In this document: positions 32,016 through 40,644 of the stretch, in pieces
Numbering within the stretch: the first letter of the stretch is position 1
Layout: every line of letters starts with the position of its first letter
NCBI GenBank assembly: GCA_000156295.1
Contig: DS999226.1
Span: forward strand, 1 to 64,000
DNA length: 64,000 nt
From: a marine gamma proteobacterium HTCC2148
Lineage (GTDB): Bacteria > Pseudomonadota > Gammaproteobacteria > Pseudomonadales > Halieaceae
Direction: 5' to 3'
Notes under the pieces: generated by a model
What the model was told of the DNA's origin: nothing
Database searches by the model: none
What the model saw: only the letters and a program-made list of their open reading frames with translations
Position numbers and translations under genes: made by a program

Positions 32016-33257
32016 CTAATTTGCGTTCGCTAAATCCATCTTTTCATAGAACCAGGGCAGGTACCATTTGGCATAAGCACCGGCTGCGCCAATGCCACTG
32101 ACGTGGCCCGGGCCATCGAGCCGGAAAAAGTCGCAGGTGGCGTCCTTGGCATGGATTTCAAGACAGGTGCGGTACGAGTAAGGCCATTCGTAGGACTCGT
32201 CTTCGGGGCCGGCAACGGTATCGAATTCGTAGCGAAACATCATCACCGGCGATATAGACGCCCTAAAGCCAGGTGATTCTAGAGCAGCTGTCAGGTTAGC
32301 GCCCGTGCTCATAACTGCCGCCGGCTGGTAGGGGTAGGCCTCGAGCGGACCGCCCGGTGTCTGATCGTCGATCAGGGCGGCCCCTAAGGCAATAAACCCA
32401 CCCGCGGAGGTGCCTACCGCGCCGATACGTGTGGTGTCGATACCGTAGGTGGCGGCATTGGCATGCAGGAACCTGATCGCTTCTATACCATCGTCAATGG
32501 CGTTGGCGGCGATTTCAAACTGTGCCTCATCGCTCTCGAATTCACCCGGACAGGTGCGGTATTCGATGGCCACCGCTACGTAGCCGCGGAGAGCATATGA
32601 CAGGGCTTTATCAGCGTTTTTCTTGCGGTTACCCGATCTGAATCCGCCCCCATGAATCACCACCATCGTCGGCCGTGATACCAGTGTATCGCCGGCGGGT
32701 TCATAAATATCCATGAGCAGATCGTTACTTCTGTCGCACAGCAAAGGCGCGGTGCCGTAACGGATACCGTCATGTATGACGATATCCTGTTCACTAAAAA
32801 CTGTCTCGATGTAACGACCGGAAGGCGCCGCAATGAAGTCACTGAGAACAACAGTCCCGTACAACAAGCCGTCGTCGGGGCAACGATAAGTCGCGAGGCC
32901 TTTGCGGTCCCATTTTGCCTGCAGCGATGCGGCGCGTGCCGAGAATGGGAGACTATTGATGAGGGCCTGAGCCGCCGCCTCATCGTCCGTCAGTGCTGAT
33001 GTCCCCGTCAGGTAAGTCAGCTCCGAATAAGTCTCACGGTCGAATGTGGGGGCTGGTTGCTCAATACCATTGGCTCTTTGGCAGGCATAAACGGACTCAA
33101 CCCACGCCCCTGTGTCCAGATAGGGAGAATCGATGGCAGGATCAACGCCAGCGCTTGCTCGCCCGCTGTCCAATAGAGCTCGCAGCGTTTCGCTACCCGG
33201 CCCGCAGGCCACCAACAATACTGCTGAAATCATTAAGGCTGGTAAGCTGCGATTCAT
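32016..33257 (-). CDS. Alpha/beta-hydrolase lipoprotein (carboxylesterase type)
   Basis: A 413-residue alpha/beta hydrolase with a lipoprotein signal (ISAVLLVAC, Cys18 as the lipidated residue). The oxyanion motif is VVIHGGGFRSG and the nucleophile elbow is GAVGTSAGGFIALG; a late DGPGHVSG holds the likely catalytic histidine. This is the pattern of carboxylesterase/hormone-sensitive-lipase-like enzymes. About 130 residues before the hydrolase core have no clear domain. It should hydrolyse esters at the inner or outer membrane surface. The gene is monocistronic; an IS6-type relic ends 10 bases past its stop. The substrate is unknown. Confidence 0.9.
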   Translation of the reverse strand: MNRSLPALMISAVLLVACGPGSETLRALLDSGRASAGVDPAIDSPYLDTGAWVESVYACQRANGIEQPAPTFDRETYSELTYLTGTSALTDDEAAAQALINSLPFSARAASLQAKWDRKGLATYRCPDDGLLYGTVVLSDFIAAPSGRYIETVFSEQDIVIHDGIRYGTAPLLCDRSNDLLMDIYEPAGDTLVSRPTMVVIHGGGFRSGNRKKNADKALSYALRGYVAVAIEYRTCPGEFESDEAQFEIAANAIDDGIEAIRFLHANAATYGIDTTRIGAVGTSAGGFIALGAALIDDQTPGGPLEAYPYQPAAVMSTGANLTAALESPGFRASISPVMMFRYEFDTVAGPEDESYEWPYSYRTCLEIHAKDATCDFFRLDGPGHVSGIGAAGAYAKWYLPWFYEKMDLANAN

Positions 33258-33788
33258 ATATTACCTCTCGCTAAATTCTGTAATTGTAATTTTTTGCATG
33301 CTTATGCGGGTGGTCGAGTGTCTGTTGATAACACCTACCAATGCCCGTCATAGCGCCCGCATGTTAGTGTGCATTTAACTTCCCACATAACTTAAGCGAA
33401 GTCATTGTCCGGAAATCCTAAGATATTGTCATTTCGGCCAAAACGATAAGCGAGTCACAACCTGCAGGTGGCGAATTGCTATATCCCTACCGGGACGGGA
33501 CAACCCAAAGTGTAAGAATTATAAATGGGATGTTGCAAGTAACTGGGCGTCCAGAAAGTAATCGCGGAACCTGAGATCGTGTATACAGACTCGGGCAGTG
33601 CCTGCGGTTAGCACGTGCATTGCAGGTCTTGTAGATCTTTTTCGCTCACCTTCGAAACCTGACACGAACAGCTCTATACCAATTAATTCCTCAGTGGTTT
33701 CCTTTTAGCAATTTCGGGTAGTTAAGTTAGCAATACCCCTAAAATGCAGTTAGTAGCCTGCCGGGCAGGCTACGCTACCTGCGACCCA
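33258..33788. other. Intergenic region with IS6-type end and hairpin
   Basis: This 531-base region has no gene. The segment GCAATTTCGGGTAGTTAAG then TTAGCAATACC (about 33709-33736) is a lone IS6-type end. A 9-base inverted repeat follows at 33753-33773. The remainder (33258-33700) shows nothing I can name beyond the likely promoter of the esterase gene. Confidence 0.5.
33753..33773 (-). terminator. Hairpin downstream of the TonB receptor gene
   Basis: GTAGCCTGC and GCAGGCTAC are perfect inverted repeats around a three-base loop, 16 bases beyond the receptor stop codon. On the minus strand it is followed, after about 12 bases, by ATTTTAGG. It is a plausible terminator, with a weak T tract. 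Confidence 0.45.
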
Positions 33789-36257
33789 CTAGAAGTGGTA
33801 TTTAATCTCCGCCCCGTACATTCGAGGTGGGTTGTAAGCGTGGCTTCCAACACCTGTCGCATCGGTCAGGGCGGTGCCGCCGACAATGTAATCCTCGTCG
33901 GTCAGGTTAGTACCGTAAATGGCGCCAACCCAGCGTTCACTGCGGGATATCCAGGTTACCCTGCCGCTGAGCTCAAACTGCTCGTCTTCCAACCATCCGC
34001 CATGTTCACAGCTACTGGCTTCAAAGCAATATTCAATATCGAACTTCCAACTGCCCTGTAACCGCGGGATAAACAGACCGAAGCTGGTATCCAGAGTGTA
34101 CTGGGCCGCCAGCATATAGGTCTCTTCTGGCAATCGCGGTAGATTCTCGTCGGAACGATCCTTGGGGCAGGAATCCACCTGTATCAAAGTCAGGTTACTC
34201 CGCTCACAACCCGGCGCTAACTCACTGACTGGGTCAGCCAGCGTCAATTGGGTATCTTCGAACTCCTTGATATCACCATCATTCACCGTGATGTTGAAGT
34301 TGAACATCAGGTTTTCGGTCGCCAGCCAGGTAGTTTCCAGTTCAATTCCGCGTATGACTGTTTCTTTAGCGTTGATGGTGGCACCACTGGGTCGCTGGGT
34401 ATTGGGATCGATGACGATCGTGGTCAACTGTCGGTTGGTGTAATCGGCATTAAAAATCGCGCCGTTGACACGCAAGCGACGATCGAGAAGATCCAGTTTG
34501 AATCCCAACTCCACACTTTCAACCTCCTCTGGTTTATATTCTTCCAAATCGCCAGTGGGTCCCTCGGACAAGCCCCCCGACAGGAAGCCCTGGCTATAGG
34601 TAAGGTAAGTACTGCCGGAATCTATCCATCCACCACCCTCTATCAGATACTGCAGGCTGGCCATGGGCGAGATATCATCATTGGACACTTTACCCTTTGT
34701 GTAGTCGTTAAAGTCAAAGCCGAAGTTGGAATTGTATTCAAAGCTGGGGCGCTCAACCGCAAACAGTCCGCCGCCCACACTTATTACTGACCCGCCATTG
34801 GCATCCAGTGTCTCGGGGTCGATGTTGTAACGGGTGCGCTCTACTTCTCTGTCCTCATCGGTGTAACGCAAGCCCGCAGTAAGGCGCCAGCTATCGTTGA
34901 ACTCCCATTCAACCTGTGAAAAAACCGCAACCGCTTCATTTTTTGCGTCCCATTGAGTCGCCGTAGAATTCACGAAAAACAAGCCCGATATTGCAGGATC
35001 ATAGGGGCCAATGTAGCTGACAGTTTTTCGTCCGGTCGTTTCCTCACTAAACCAGAAAACCCCAGCGACATACTGCAAGCGGTCGTCAAACGCGCTGCCC
35101 GTCAACTGGAATTCCTGGCTATATTGGTCAGTCTCGGCCGGCGCACTAAAAGGATGGACGTGGTTGGTGCGGTGTAAAAAGGGGGTGCCAGTATGGTCCA
35201 GTTCATCGTCCTGGGACCCCTCCGTGTAACGCCAGCCAGTGATGCTTTTCAGGCTGAGATTATCACTGATATCCCACTCCGCGGTGAGCGACGCCCCCTG
35301 ATTTTTGGCCTTGTAAGTACCTCCCAGGTCGGATATCAGTTTTCTTGGGTCACCTCCCCCCGCATCGGCTGATTCCTGACAAAAATCATCGTAGGTCTGT
35401 CCTGTTGCCGGTACTAACGCCAGGCTATCAAAGAGCGTTGATTGCCAGCCGGTGAGTTCCGGTACCGGTACACATTTCATTGGTCGGGCCGTTTGGTCAG
35501 TTTCAGCCCAGTTTACATTTAGATCCAATACCAAGTCATCGGTGGCCAGCCAGCGGGTCTGCCAAATCAGGCTCTGCCGGTCTTCTTCGTTGTATGACTC
35601 ACCGTCATAGATATTATCGATATAGCCATCGCGCGAGACAGTGACACCGGATACGCGGGTAAAAAGTTGGTCAGTAATTGGGACGTTGAAAACAAATTCA
35701 CCGTCAAGGCGATCGTAGTTGCCGACACGCACACCGACAGAGCCTTCGAATTCCTCTACCGGTTTGTTGCTGGTAAACACCAGCGCACCACCGGTGGTGT
35801 TTTTACCAAACAAAGTGCCTTGTGGGCCGCGAAGTACCTGCACAGACTGAATGTCATTGAGATCCAGCAGGGCTCCGTCCGGGCGACCTGCGTAAATCTG
35901 GTCGATATAGATACCTACACCGGAATCGATATTGGCGCCTGAATTGCGTTGTCCTACGCCACGAATATAGATACTAGCAATGCCCGAGTTACCGTTGCCA
36001 GATGACACTTCGATATTGGGAACCACCTGGTTCAGGTCCGCGAGGTTTCGAACACCGGCATCGCGCAAAGCCTCGCTATCCAGGGCCGTAACGGCTACTG
36101 GTGTTTCCTGCAGGCTCTCCTCCCGTTTACGGGCGGTGACGATTACCTCTTCTAAAGCGAAGCCCTCGGCAGCAGCCAAAGGGATGTAAACCGAACCAAG
36201 TAACGACGCAATTGCCGCACTCATTACAAGCTTTTTCAGCGATTTCAGTCGGCACAT
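33789..36257 (-). CDS. TonB-dependent outer-membrane receptor
   Basis: An 822-residue receptor. Signal peptide to about residue 30 (LAAAEG), TonB-box-like EEVIVTARKR, plug with QETPVAVTALDSEAL and LRGPQGTLFGKNTTGGAL, then a large beta-barrel ending FSLEIKYHF-like (AEIKYHF). It is longer than the receptor at 19333 because of bigger extracellular loops. It stands alone between the esterase and DUF1214 genes. No substrate-specific neighbour is evident; receptors of this class in marine bacteria import carbohydrates, lipids or aromatic compounds as well as iron complexes. Confidence 0.95.
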   Translation of the reverse strand: MCRLKSLKKLVMSAAIASLLGSVYIPLAAAEGFALEEVIVTARKREESLQETPVAVTALDSEALRDAGVRNLADLNQVVPNIEVSSGNGNSGIASIYIRGVGQRNSGANIDSGVGIYIDQIYAGRPDGALLDLNDIQSVQVLRGPQGTLFGKNTTGGALVFTSNKPVEEFEGSVGVRVGNYDRLDGEFVFNVPITDQLFTRVSGVTVSRDGYIDNIYDGESYNEEDRQSLIWQTRWLATDDLVLDLNVNWAETDQTARPMKCVPVPELTGWQSTLFDSLALVPATGQTYDDFCQESADAGGGDPRKLISDLGGTYKAKNQGASLTAEWDISDNLSLKSITGWRYTEGSQDDELDHTGTPFLHRTNHVHPFSAPAETDQYSQEFQLTGSAFDDRLQYVAGVFWFSEETTGRKTVSYIGPYDPAISGLFFVNSTATQWDAKNEAVAVFSQVEWEFNDSWRLTAGLRYTDEDREVERTRYNIDPETLDANGGSVISVGGGLFAVERPSFEYNSNFGFDFNDYTKGKVSNDDISPMASLQYLIEGGGWIDSGSTYLTYSQGFLSGGLSEGPTGDLEEYKPEEVESVELGFKLDLLDRRLRVNGAIFNADYTNRQLTTIVIDPNTQRPSGATINAKETVIRGIELETTWLATENLMFNFNITVNDGDIKEFEDTQLTLADPVSELAPGCERSNLTLIQVDSCPKDRSDENLPRLPEETYMLAAQYTLDTSFGLFIPRLQGSWKFDIEYCFEASSCEHGGWLEDEQFELSGRVTWISRSERWVGAIYGTNLTDEDYIVGGTALTDATGVGSHAYNPPRMYGAEIKYHF

Positions 36258-36388
36258 TTGTAAACCTTTTTTTATATCTATAGGTGCGCACGACGGCTCG
36301 TCCTTGATTCGCGTGCCATTGATATAAGATACAAGAGATTACAGCATGCATACAAGGCTTCAATTAATGAGGATTAAGGCTCGGCAAG

Positions 36389-36530
36389 TTGTTCAATCTG
36401 GGAAGGCACCTGACTAAGGCTAAATGCTAGAGGAGACTCAGGGAAGATGCGTTTTTAGAATGGCAAAGGGCAGTTGCCTGAAGCGAGCCGGTGGAGCTTT
36501 TCTTCTTCTGATTTTTAATTTGCCAGAACC
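36389..36530 (+). mobile_element. IS6-family relic: transposase C-terminus with end (plus strand)
   Basis: The plus strand reads LFNLGRHLTKAKC, a TAG stop, then RRLREDAFLEWQRAVA and a stop. This matches the C-terminus at 53976-54130 on the opposite strand (FNLGRYLARAEHYRSLRIG, then ALNEWSRAVA). A terminal repeat (TTTAATTTGCCAGAACC, 36514-36530) lies 33 bases after the frame's end. It is the only relic of this family in plus orientation. The rest of the 359-base gap before the DUF1214 gene shows nothing else. Confidence 0.75.
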
Positions 36531-36616
36531 GTCTATATGCTTCAGTGTTAAAAGCGCGCTTGGACTGCACCGAATATGTACAAGCCGCAAATCATATAAT
36601 AAATAAAGAGTGAATC

Positions 36617-37816
36617 ATGCTGAAAAAAATATTGCTATCGCTGGTATTGCTGGCTGTCGGCATCGGTATCGGCTTTAAAATGCCGCGTGGTGCCGGTTTA
36701 ATCGCCACCATAATGTCATTCGGTCAGGGCAGTAACCAGAGTTACAGTCATTTGAAATCTCACCAGGCTCTTATCGACTTTGAGTCCATGCTAACTCAAG
36801 GCCGCAAGATGGTATTGGCAGATGCTCGTACCGAACAGGAAGCTATTGAGGGTATGCGCTGGTTATTACGAGTAGCAGCCATGAGTGCCGAGGTGGTTGG
36901 TGATGCCAATGCGAAATTACCGCACTTTCAGCGTATGGATACACTGGTGAGAAAGGTTGGCGGTGACAACCCGGACGCGGAGTATGAACGCGTCGCCATT
37001 GATGGCCGCTACGACTATAAAATTACCGGTACCAGAGGGAGTGTTAGCTATATCGGCTTTACTATTACTGCAGGAGAGGGTATGAACCCACGCCGTCAAG
37101 TCGCTTACGTCAACGACCTAATGCTAAACCCCGATGAAGATGGCAACTTTACTCTGTGGCTAACTAAGCAGAAACCGGATCAGCCAGGCGACTGGGTAGA
37201 AATCCCAGAGGATGCCTCGGGCATTTTAGTTCGCCAGTACATAGGTGATCGAAAAACTCAGGTGCTACCTGAACTCAATATTGAAATAGTGGGTGACCAT
37301 CCGGCGTTTCAGCCGCCCACCGATGAAGAAATTGCGAACGCCATTATCGGTACAACTTATGCGTTTTTGAAACTAAGCACGCTGCATCAATACATCTTGC
37401 CGGAATTGCTAGAACAGCATAACGGTTTTATTCGGGCCACATCTGAAAACTTTGGTGGGGCCATCAGCAGCGAAGACAACCTCTACATGATTGGCAGCTA
37501 TCAACTTGAAGACGATGAGATGCTTGTGATCGATGTCCAGCCACCGAATAGTCGTTATTGGAATCTCGCGCTTGAAACCCGTTGGCATGAAACTCCGGAT
37601 TATTTGCATCGCTCCACCTCTTTAACGAAAGAGGACGTAAAGTACAATGACGATGGATCGGTACAGTTTGTCGTAAGCCATAAGGACCCTGGTCACCCAA
37701 ACTGGTTGGATACCAGTGGGCATAATTTTGGTTTCATGACGTTTCGATGGCTTGATAGTAAGGCGGGGAACGTACCGATGCCAGTGACGGAGGTGGTGAA
37801 GATTTCAGCACTTTGA
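36617..37816 (+). CDS. DUF1214-domain membrane-anchored protein
   Basis: A 399-residue protein with an N-terminal hydrophobic anchor (LLSLVLLAVGIGIGFKM) and a C-terminal DUF1214 domain (residues about 270-395, with DEMLVIDVQPPNSRYWNLAL and GHPNWLDTSGHNFGFMTFRW). DUF1214 proteins are secreted or membrane-anchored beta proteins of unknown activity, and many neighbour catabolic genes. It is probably periplasmic. An in-frame acyl-CoA-synthetase remnant begins directly after its TGA stop, which suggests that a recombination joined the two. A related DUF1254/DUF1214 protein is at 42417. Confidence 0.85.
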   Translation: MLKKILLSLVLLAVGIGIGFKMPRGAGLIATIMSFGQGSNQSYSHLKSHQALIDFESMLTQGRKMVLADARTEQEAIEGMRWLLRVAAMSAEVVGDANAKLPHFQRMDTLVRKVGGDNPDAEYERVAIDGRYDYKITGTRGSVSYIGFTITAGEGMNPRRQVAYVNDLMLNPDEDGNFTLWLTKQKPDQPGDWVEIPEDASGILVRQYIGDRKTQVLPELNIEIVGDHPAFQPPTDEEIANAIIGTTYAFLKLSTLHQYILPELLEQHNGFIRATSENFGGAISSEDNLYMIGSYQLEDDEMLVIDVQPPNSRYWNLALETRWHETPDYLHRSTSLTKEDVKYNDDGSVQFVVSHKDPGHPNWLDTSGHNFGFMTFRWLDSKAGNVPMPVTEVVKISAL

Positions 37817-38119
37817 CGGTACCAAATCAAATCGGGAGGCTATAAATTGTCTGCGCTTGAGATTGAAGGCACCTTGCTTACTCATGAAGCCGTAGCAGAG
37901 TGCGCTGTTATCGGAGTCAAAGATGAGACTTGGGGAGAATCTGTCATGGCTTTCATTGGCCTAAAGGGCGGTGCGACTTTGGAATATTCTGATCTTAAAT
38001 CCTGGTGCGATGGCAAAATGTCTTCCTATAAAATACCGAAGGCGATAAAGATCGTCGATGCGCTGCCTCGCAACGCCATGGGGAAAGTGACCAAGCCTGA
38101 ATTAAAAAAATTGCTGTAA
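37817..38119 (+). pseudogene. Acyl-CoA synthetase C-terminal fragment
   Basis: From the codon after the DUF1214 stop, the same frame reads RYQIKSGGYKLSALEIE and then the complete C-terminal domain of an AMP-forming acyl-CoA synthetase, ending with PRNAMGKVTKPEL and a stop. IK-GGYK-SALEIE is the conserved hinge motif A8. The N-terminal 400 or so residues, including the ATP-binding domain, are missing, so it cannot be a functional ligase alone. GGGAGG (the glycine codons themselves) could serve as a ribosome site for the TTG at 37847, giving a 90-residue product, but this is probably chance. Confidence 0.8.
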
Positions 38120-38124
38120 CAACT

Positions 38125-38316
38125 TTGTAGACGCCCTACCGGTATGGAACGACCCAGGTAACCTTCGACCCTGTAGATTTCATTGCGCGATTGGCTGCTC
38201 TGATACCGAAGCCGAGGGTCAGTCTCACCCGCTACCACGGCGTCCTGGCACATCTTCGAGAGAAGGAACAGGAAGCCCCTGTAAATTCTCGATGGGTTGG
38301 TGAAAAAAATATATAG
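38125..38316 (+). pseudogene. IS91-type (Y2) transposase internal fragment
   Basis: The plus strand, after an in-frame TAG in what should be a LKTPYR motif, reads TPYRYGTTQVTFDPVDFIAR then LAALIPKPRVSLTRYHGVLA. This is the conserved segment preceding the end of IS91-family transposases (DFIARLAALVPKPR-L-R-HGV). Only about 60 codons remain. Together with the fragment before it, it fills the gap between the DUF1214 and peptidase genes with broken pieces. Confidence 0.78.
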
Positions 38317-38391
38317 CTGAAGCGCTGGCCTCGGATAAGTGACGCAGTGCTGCTACACTAACCCTATAAGTATTCTCTTAAAGGTTACTCA

Positions 38392-40284
38392 ATGAACACA
38401 CCTGTTTTCTCTCCTCGCTTTGTGTCTAGCGCTATCCTCGCAATCGCTCTGCCGTTGGCATCGCTCGCTGGCTCAGCTGAAGAGGTGCTCTATTTCGAAG
38501 ACCGCGCTGATATCCCACGGCAATACACTTGGGATCTCGGCCTGTATTTTTCTGATGCCGAGAGTTGGGACAAGTCCTTCGCCAAACTGGATGCCATGCT
38601 GCCAGCCGCAGAAAAATATCGCGGCAAGGTGGGCGAATCGCCCAAAACACTCGCCGCAGCCCTGGAGGCGATGTTCGCACTGGATAAAGTAATCGGCCCT
38701 CTCTACGTTAATGGGCACCAAAAAATGCACTTGAATCGTGAGGATAAGTTGGGCGCTGATCAGTCGGGCCGGATCATCGCCATGAATACGAAAATTTCAG
38801 CGGCACTCTCTTTCATCGATCCGGAAATCGCTGCGCTGCCCGATAAGAAAGTGGCCAAGTTCCGCAAAGCAAAGGAGCTGCAGCCCTATCTACACTACCT
38901 GGATAATATCTGGCGCCTGAAGGCACACTCACGTTCCGCCGAAGTAGAAGAGGTGATTGCCGGTTCCTCCCTGCCTGGCGCGGGCCATGTAAACGCCTAC
39001 GAAGGGCTAAACGCCGGCGACATCGAGTGGCCCACTGTTAAAGATGAAAATGGCGAAGATGCAGTAGTCTCACCCGGACAATTCGGTCGCCTACGTGGCA
39101 GTACCGACCGTCCCACCCGCAAGCGCGCCTGGGAGGCGCACATGGAAACTGTGGGCCAATACAGAAATACCTATGCGGCAACCATGGGCTCAAAAATACA
39201 GCGAGATGTCTGGTTGGCGCGTGTATACGGCTATCCCTCGGCAGTGGAAGCAGCGCTGTCCAGCACCAATGTACCGCCCGAGGTTATGGAAACCCTGATT
39301 GGCTCGGTGCATGACAACATAGACAAGGTACAGGACTATAATGATATGCGTCGCCGGGTACTGGGCCTGGAGGATTACCAGCCCTGGGACGGTCAGGTGT
39401 CACTGCTGCCCGATGGCGGGAAAACTTATACCTTTGAGGAAGCCTGGGCGCTGGCAATGGACTTTTGGCGGGAAACCTTCGGGGATGAATTCGCCGATAT
39501 TGCCCAAGAGGCTTTGGACAACCGCTGGGTGGATGTCTACAGCAATGAAGGTAAGCGCGGCGGAGCCTATTCCTGGGGTACTTATCGTGCGCCCTATTAT
39601 CTGCTGCTGAATTGGGGTGGCAAGTTTGATGATGTCTCTACCTTGGTCCACGAGATGGGCCACTCAGTCCACGGTGTCCTAGCGGGCCGCAACCAGAGCT
39701 ACCACGACGCAGGCACGGACATATTCCTTGCCGAAGTGGGTTCTGTGGCGAGTCAATCGTTGTTCGGCGAGTGGATGTTGAACCGCACCAAAGACCCTGA
39801 GCAGCGCAAGCAGTTAATCGATCATGCCCTTAAAAGTATTCGCGGCACTTTCGTAACCCAGATTTTCTTCCACGAATGGGAGGCCAGGGTGCACGCCATG
39901 GCTGAGGCGGGTGACGCACTCACAGCAGATTCCATGGGCGAGGTGTACGCAGATCTGAACAAGCTTTACGCCGGCGACACTGTTGAAACACACGAACTCA
40001 GCGCGGGTGGCTGGGCGCGCATATCGCACTTTTTTCGAAACTTTTATGTGTGGAAATACGCCACCAGCTTCGCAGCCGGTGAGGCCCTGGCGGCCCGTTT
40101 CCGCAGTGGCGACAAAAGTGCCGCGCAAGACTACATCAACATGCTCAAGATGGGCGGCAGCCAGTATCCACTGGATGTACTCAAGGCAGGCGGTGTCGAT
40201 ATGACAGACCCTGCGGTCATCCGGGCGGTGATGGATCGGTTTGGGATGCTACAGGAACAGCTGGAGACGGAGTTTGGCTTATAG
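38392..40284 (+). CDS. Secreted M3-family oligoendopeptidase (PepF-like)
   Basis: A 630-residue zinc metallopeptidase of family M3. The signal peptide runs to about residue 29 (LAGSAEE), so unlike cytoplasmic PepF it is exported. The zinc site is TLVHEMGHSVHG (His420, Glu421, His424), with the third ligand in FLAEVGS, about 29 residues on. The length fits oligoendopeptidase F. It degrades oligopeptides in the periplasm. Upstream is fragmented DNA, so it is monocistronic; an IS6-type terminal repeat starts 11 bases after its stop. The AAAGGTTACTC before the ATG gives a moderate ribosome site. Confidence 0.93.
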   Translation: MNTPVFSPRFVSSAILAIALPLASLAGSAEEVLYFEDRADIPRQYTWDLGLYFSDAESWDKSFAKLDAMLPAAEKYRGKVGESPKTLAAALEAMFALDKVIGPLYVNGHQKMHLNREDKLGADQSGRIIAMNTKISAALSFIDPEIAALPDKKVAKFRKAKELQPYLHYLDNIWRLKAHSRSAEVEEVIAGSSLPGAGHVNAYEGLNAGDIEWPTVKDENGEDAVVSPGQFGRLRGSTDRPTRKRAWEAHMETVGQYRNTYAATMGSKIQRDVWLARVYGYPSAVEAALSSTNVPPEVMETLIGSVHDNIDKVQDYNDMRRRVLGLEDYQPWDGQVSLLPDGGKTYTFEEAWALAMDFWRETFGDEFADIAQEALDNRWVDVYSNEGKRGGAYSWGTYRAPYYLLLNWGGKFDDVSTLVHEMGHSVHGVLAGRNQSYHDAGTDIFLAEVGSVASQSLFGEWMLNRTKDPEQRKQLIDHALKSIRGTFVTQIFFHEWEARVHAMAEAGDALTADSMGEVYADLNKLYAGDTVETHELSAGGWARISHFFRNFYVWKYATSFAAGEALAARFRSGDKSAAQDYINMLKMGGSQYPLDVLKAGGVDMTDPAVIRAVMDRFGMLQEQLETEFGL

Positions 40285-40294
40285 GAGGCAGGTA

Positions 40295-40610
40295 GGTTCT
40301 GACAAGTTAATTTTCTGAATCGATGATAATCAGTAGGTGACCCTTTAAACAACTGCCCTGCTCCCCAACTCCTAAGCGGCAGGTCGGTCTGGGCGGTATT
40401 CCGATTCGAATCGGCCCAGGCAGACCACTTCCCATAAATTAATGGACTTATAGAGGCTGCACCTGCCGCCTTTATGAGAAGGATCGGTAGTCTATAGTCG
40501 GTAGGTGTCGGATCGCTTCTCGGCTGATGATGTCTGTAAGGATCCGATGTCGCTTATATGTATTCATGCGCCGATTCTATCAATTTGGCCGAGTTAACTT
40601 GGCAGTAATA
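40295..40610 (-). mobile_element. IS6-family relic, rearranged derivative B
   Basis: The left end GGTTCTGACAAGTTAA (40295-40310) and right end GAGTTAACTTGGCAG (40591-40605) bound a 316-base element. Minus-strand traces show a transposase N-terminus (NTYKRHR, then an internal deletion to SREAIR) and a C-terminal trace (SRAVV and a stop). The middle holds a CCGATTCGAATCGG palindrome and the 28-base repeat, as in 26320-26440. It starts 11 bases after the peptidase stop and ends just before the PI-PLC gene. It has no coding function left. Confidence 0.8.
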
Positions 40611-40644
40611 TATGACACTACAATTTTTTCCGCAGGAATTTGGT

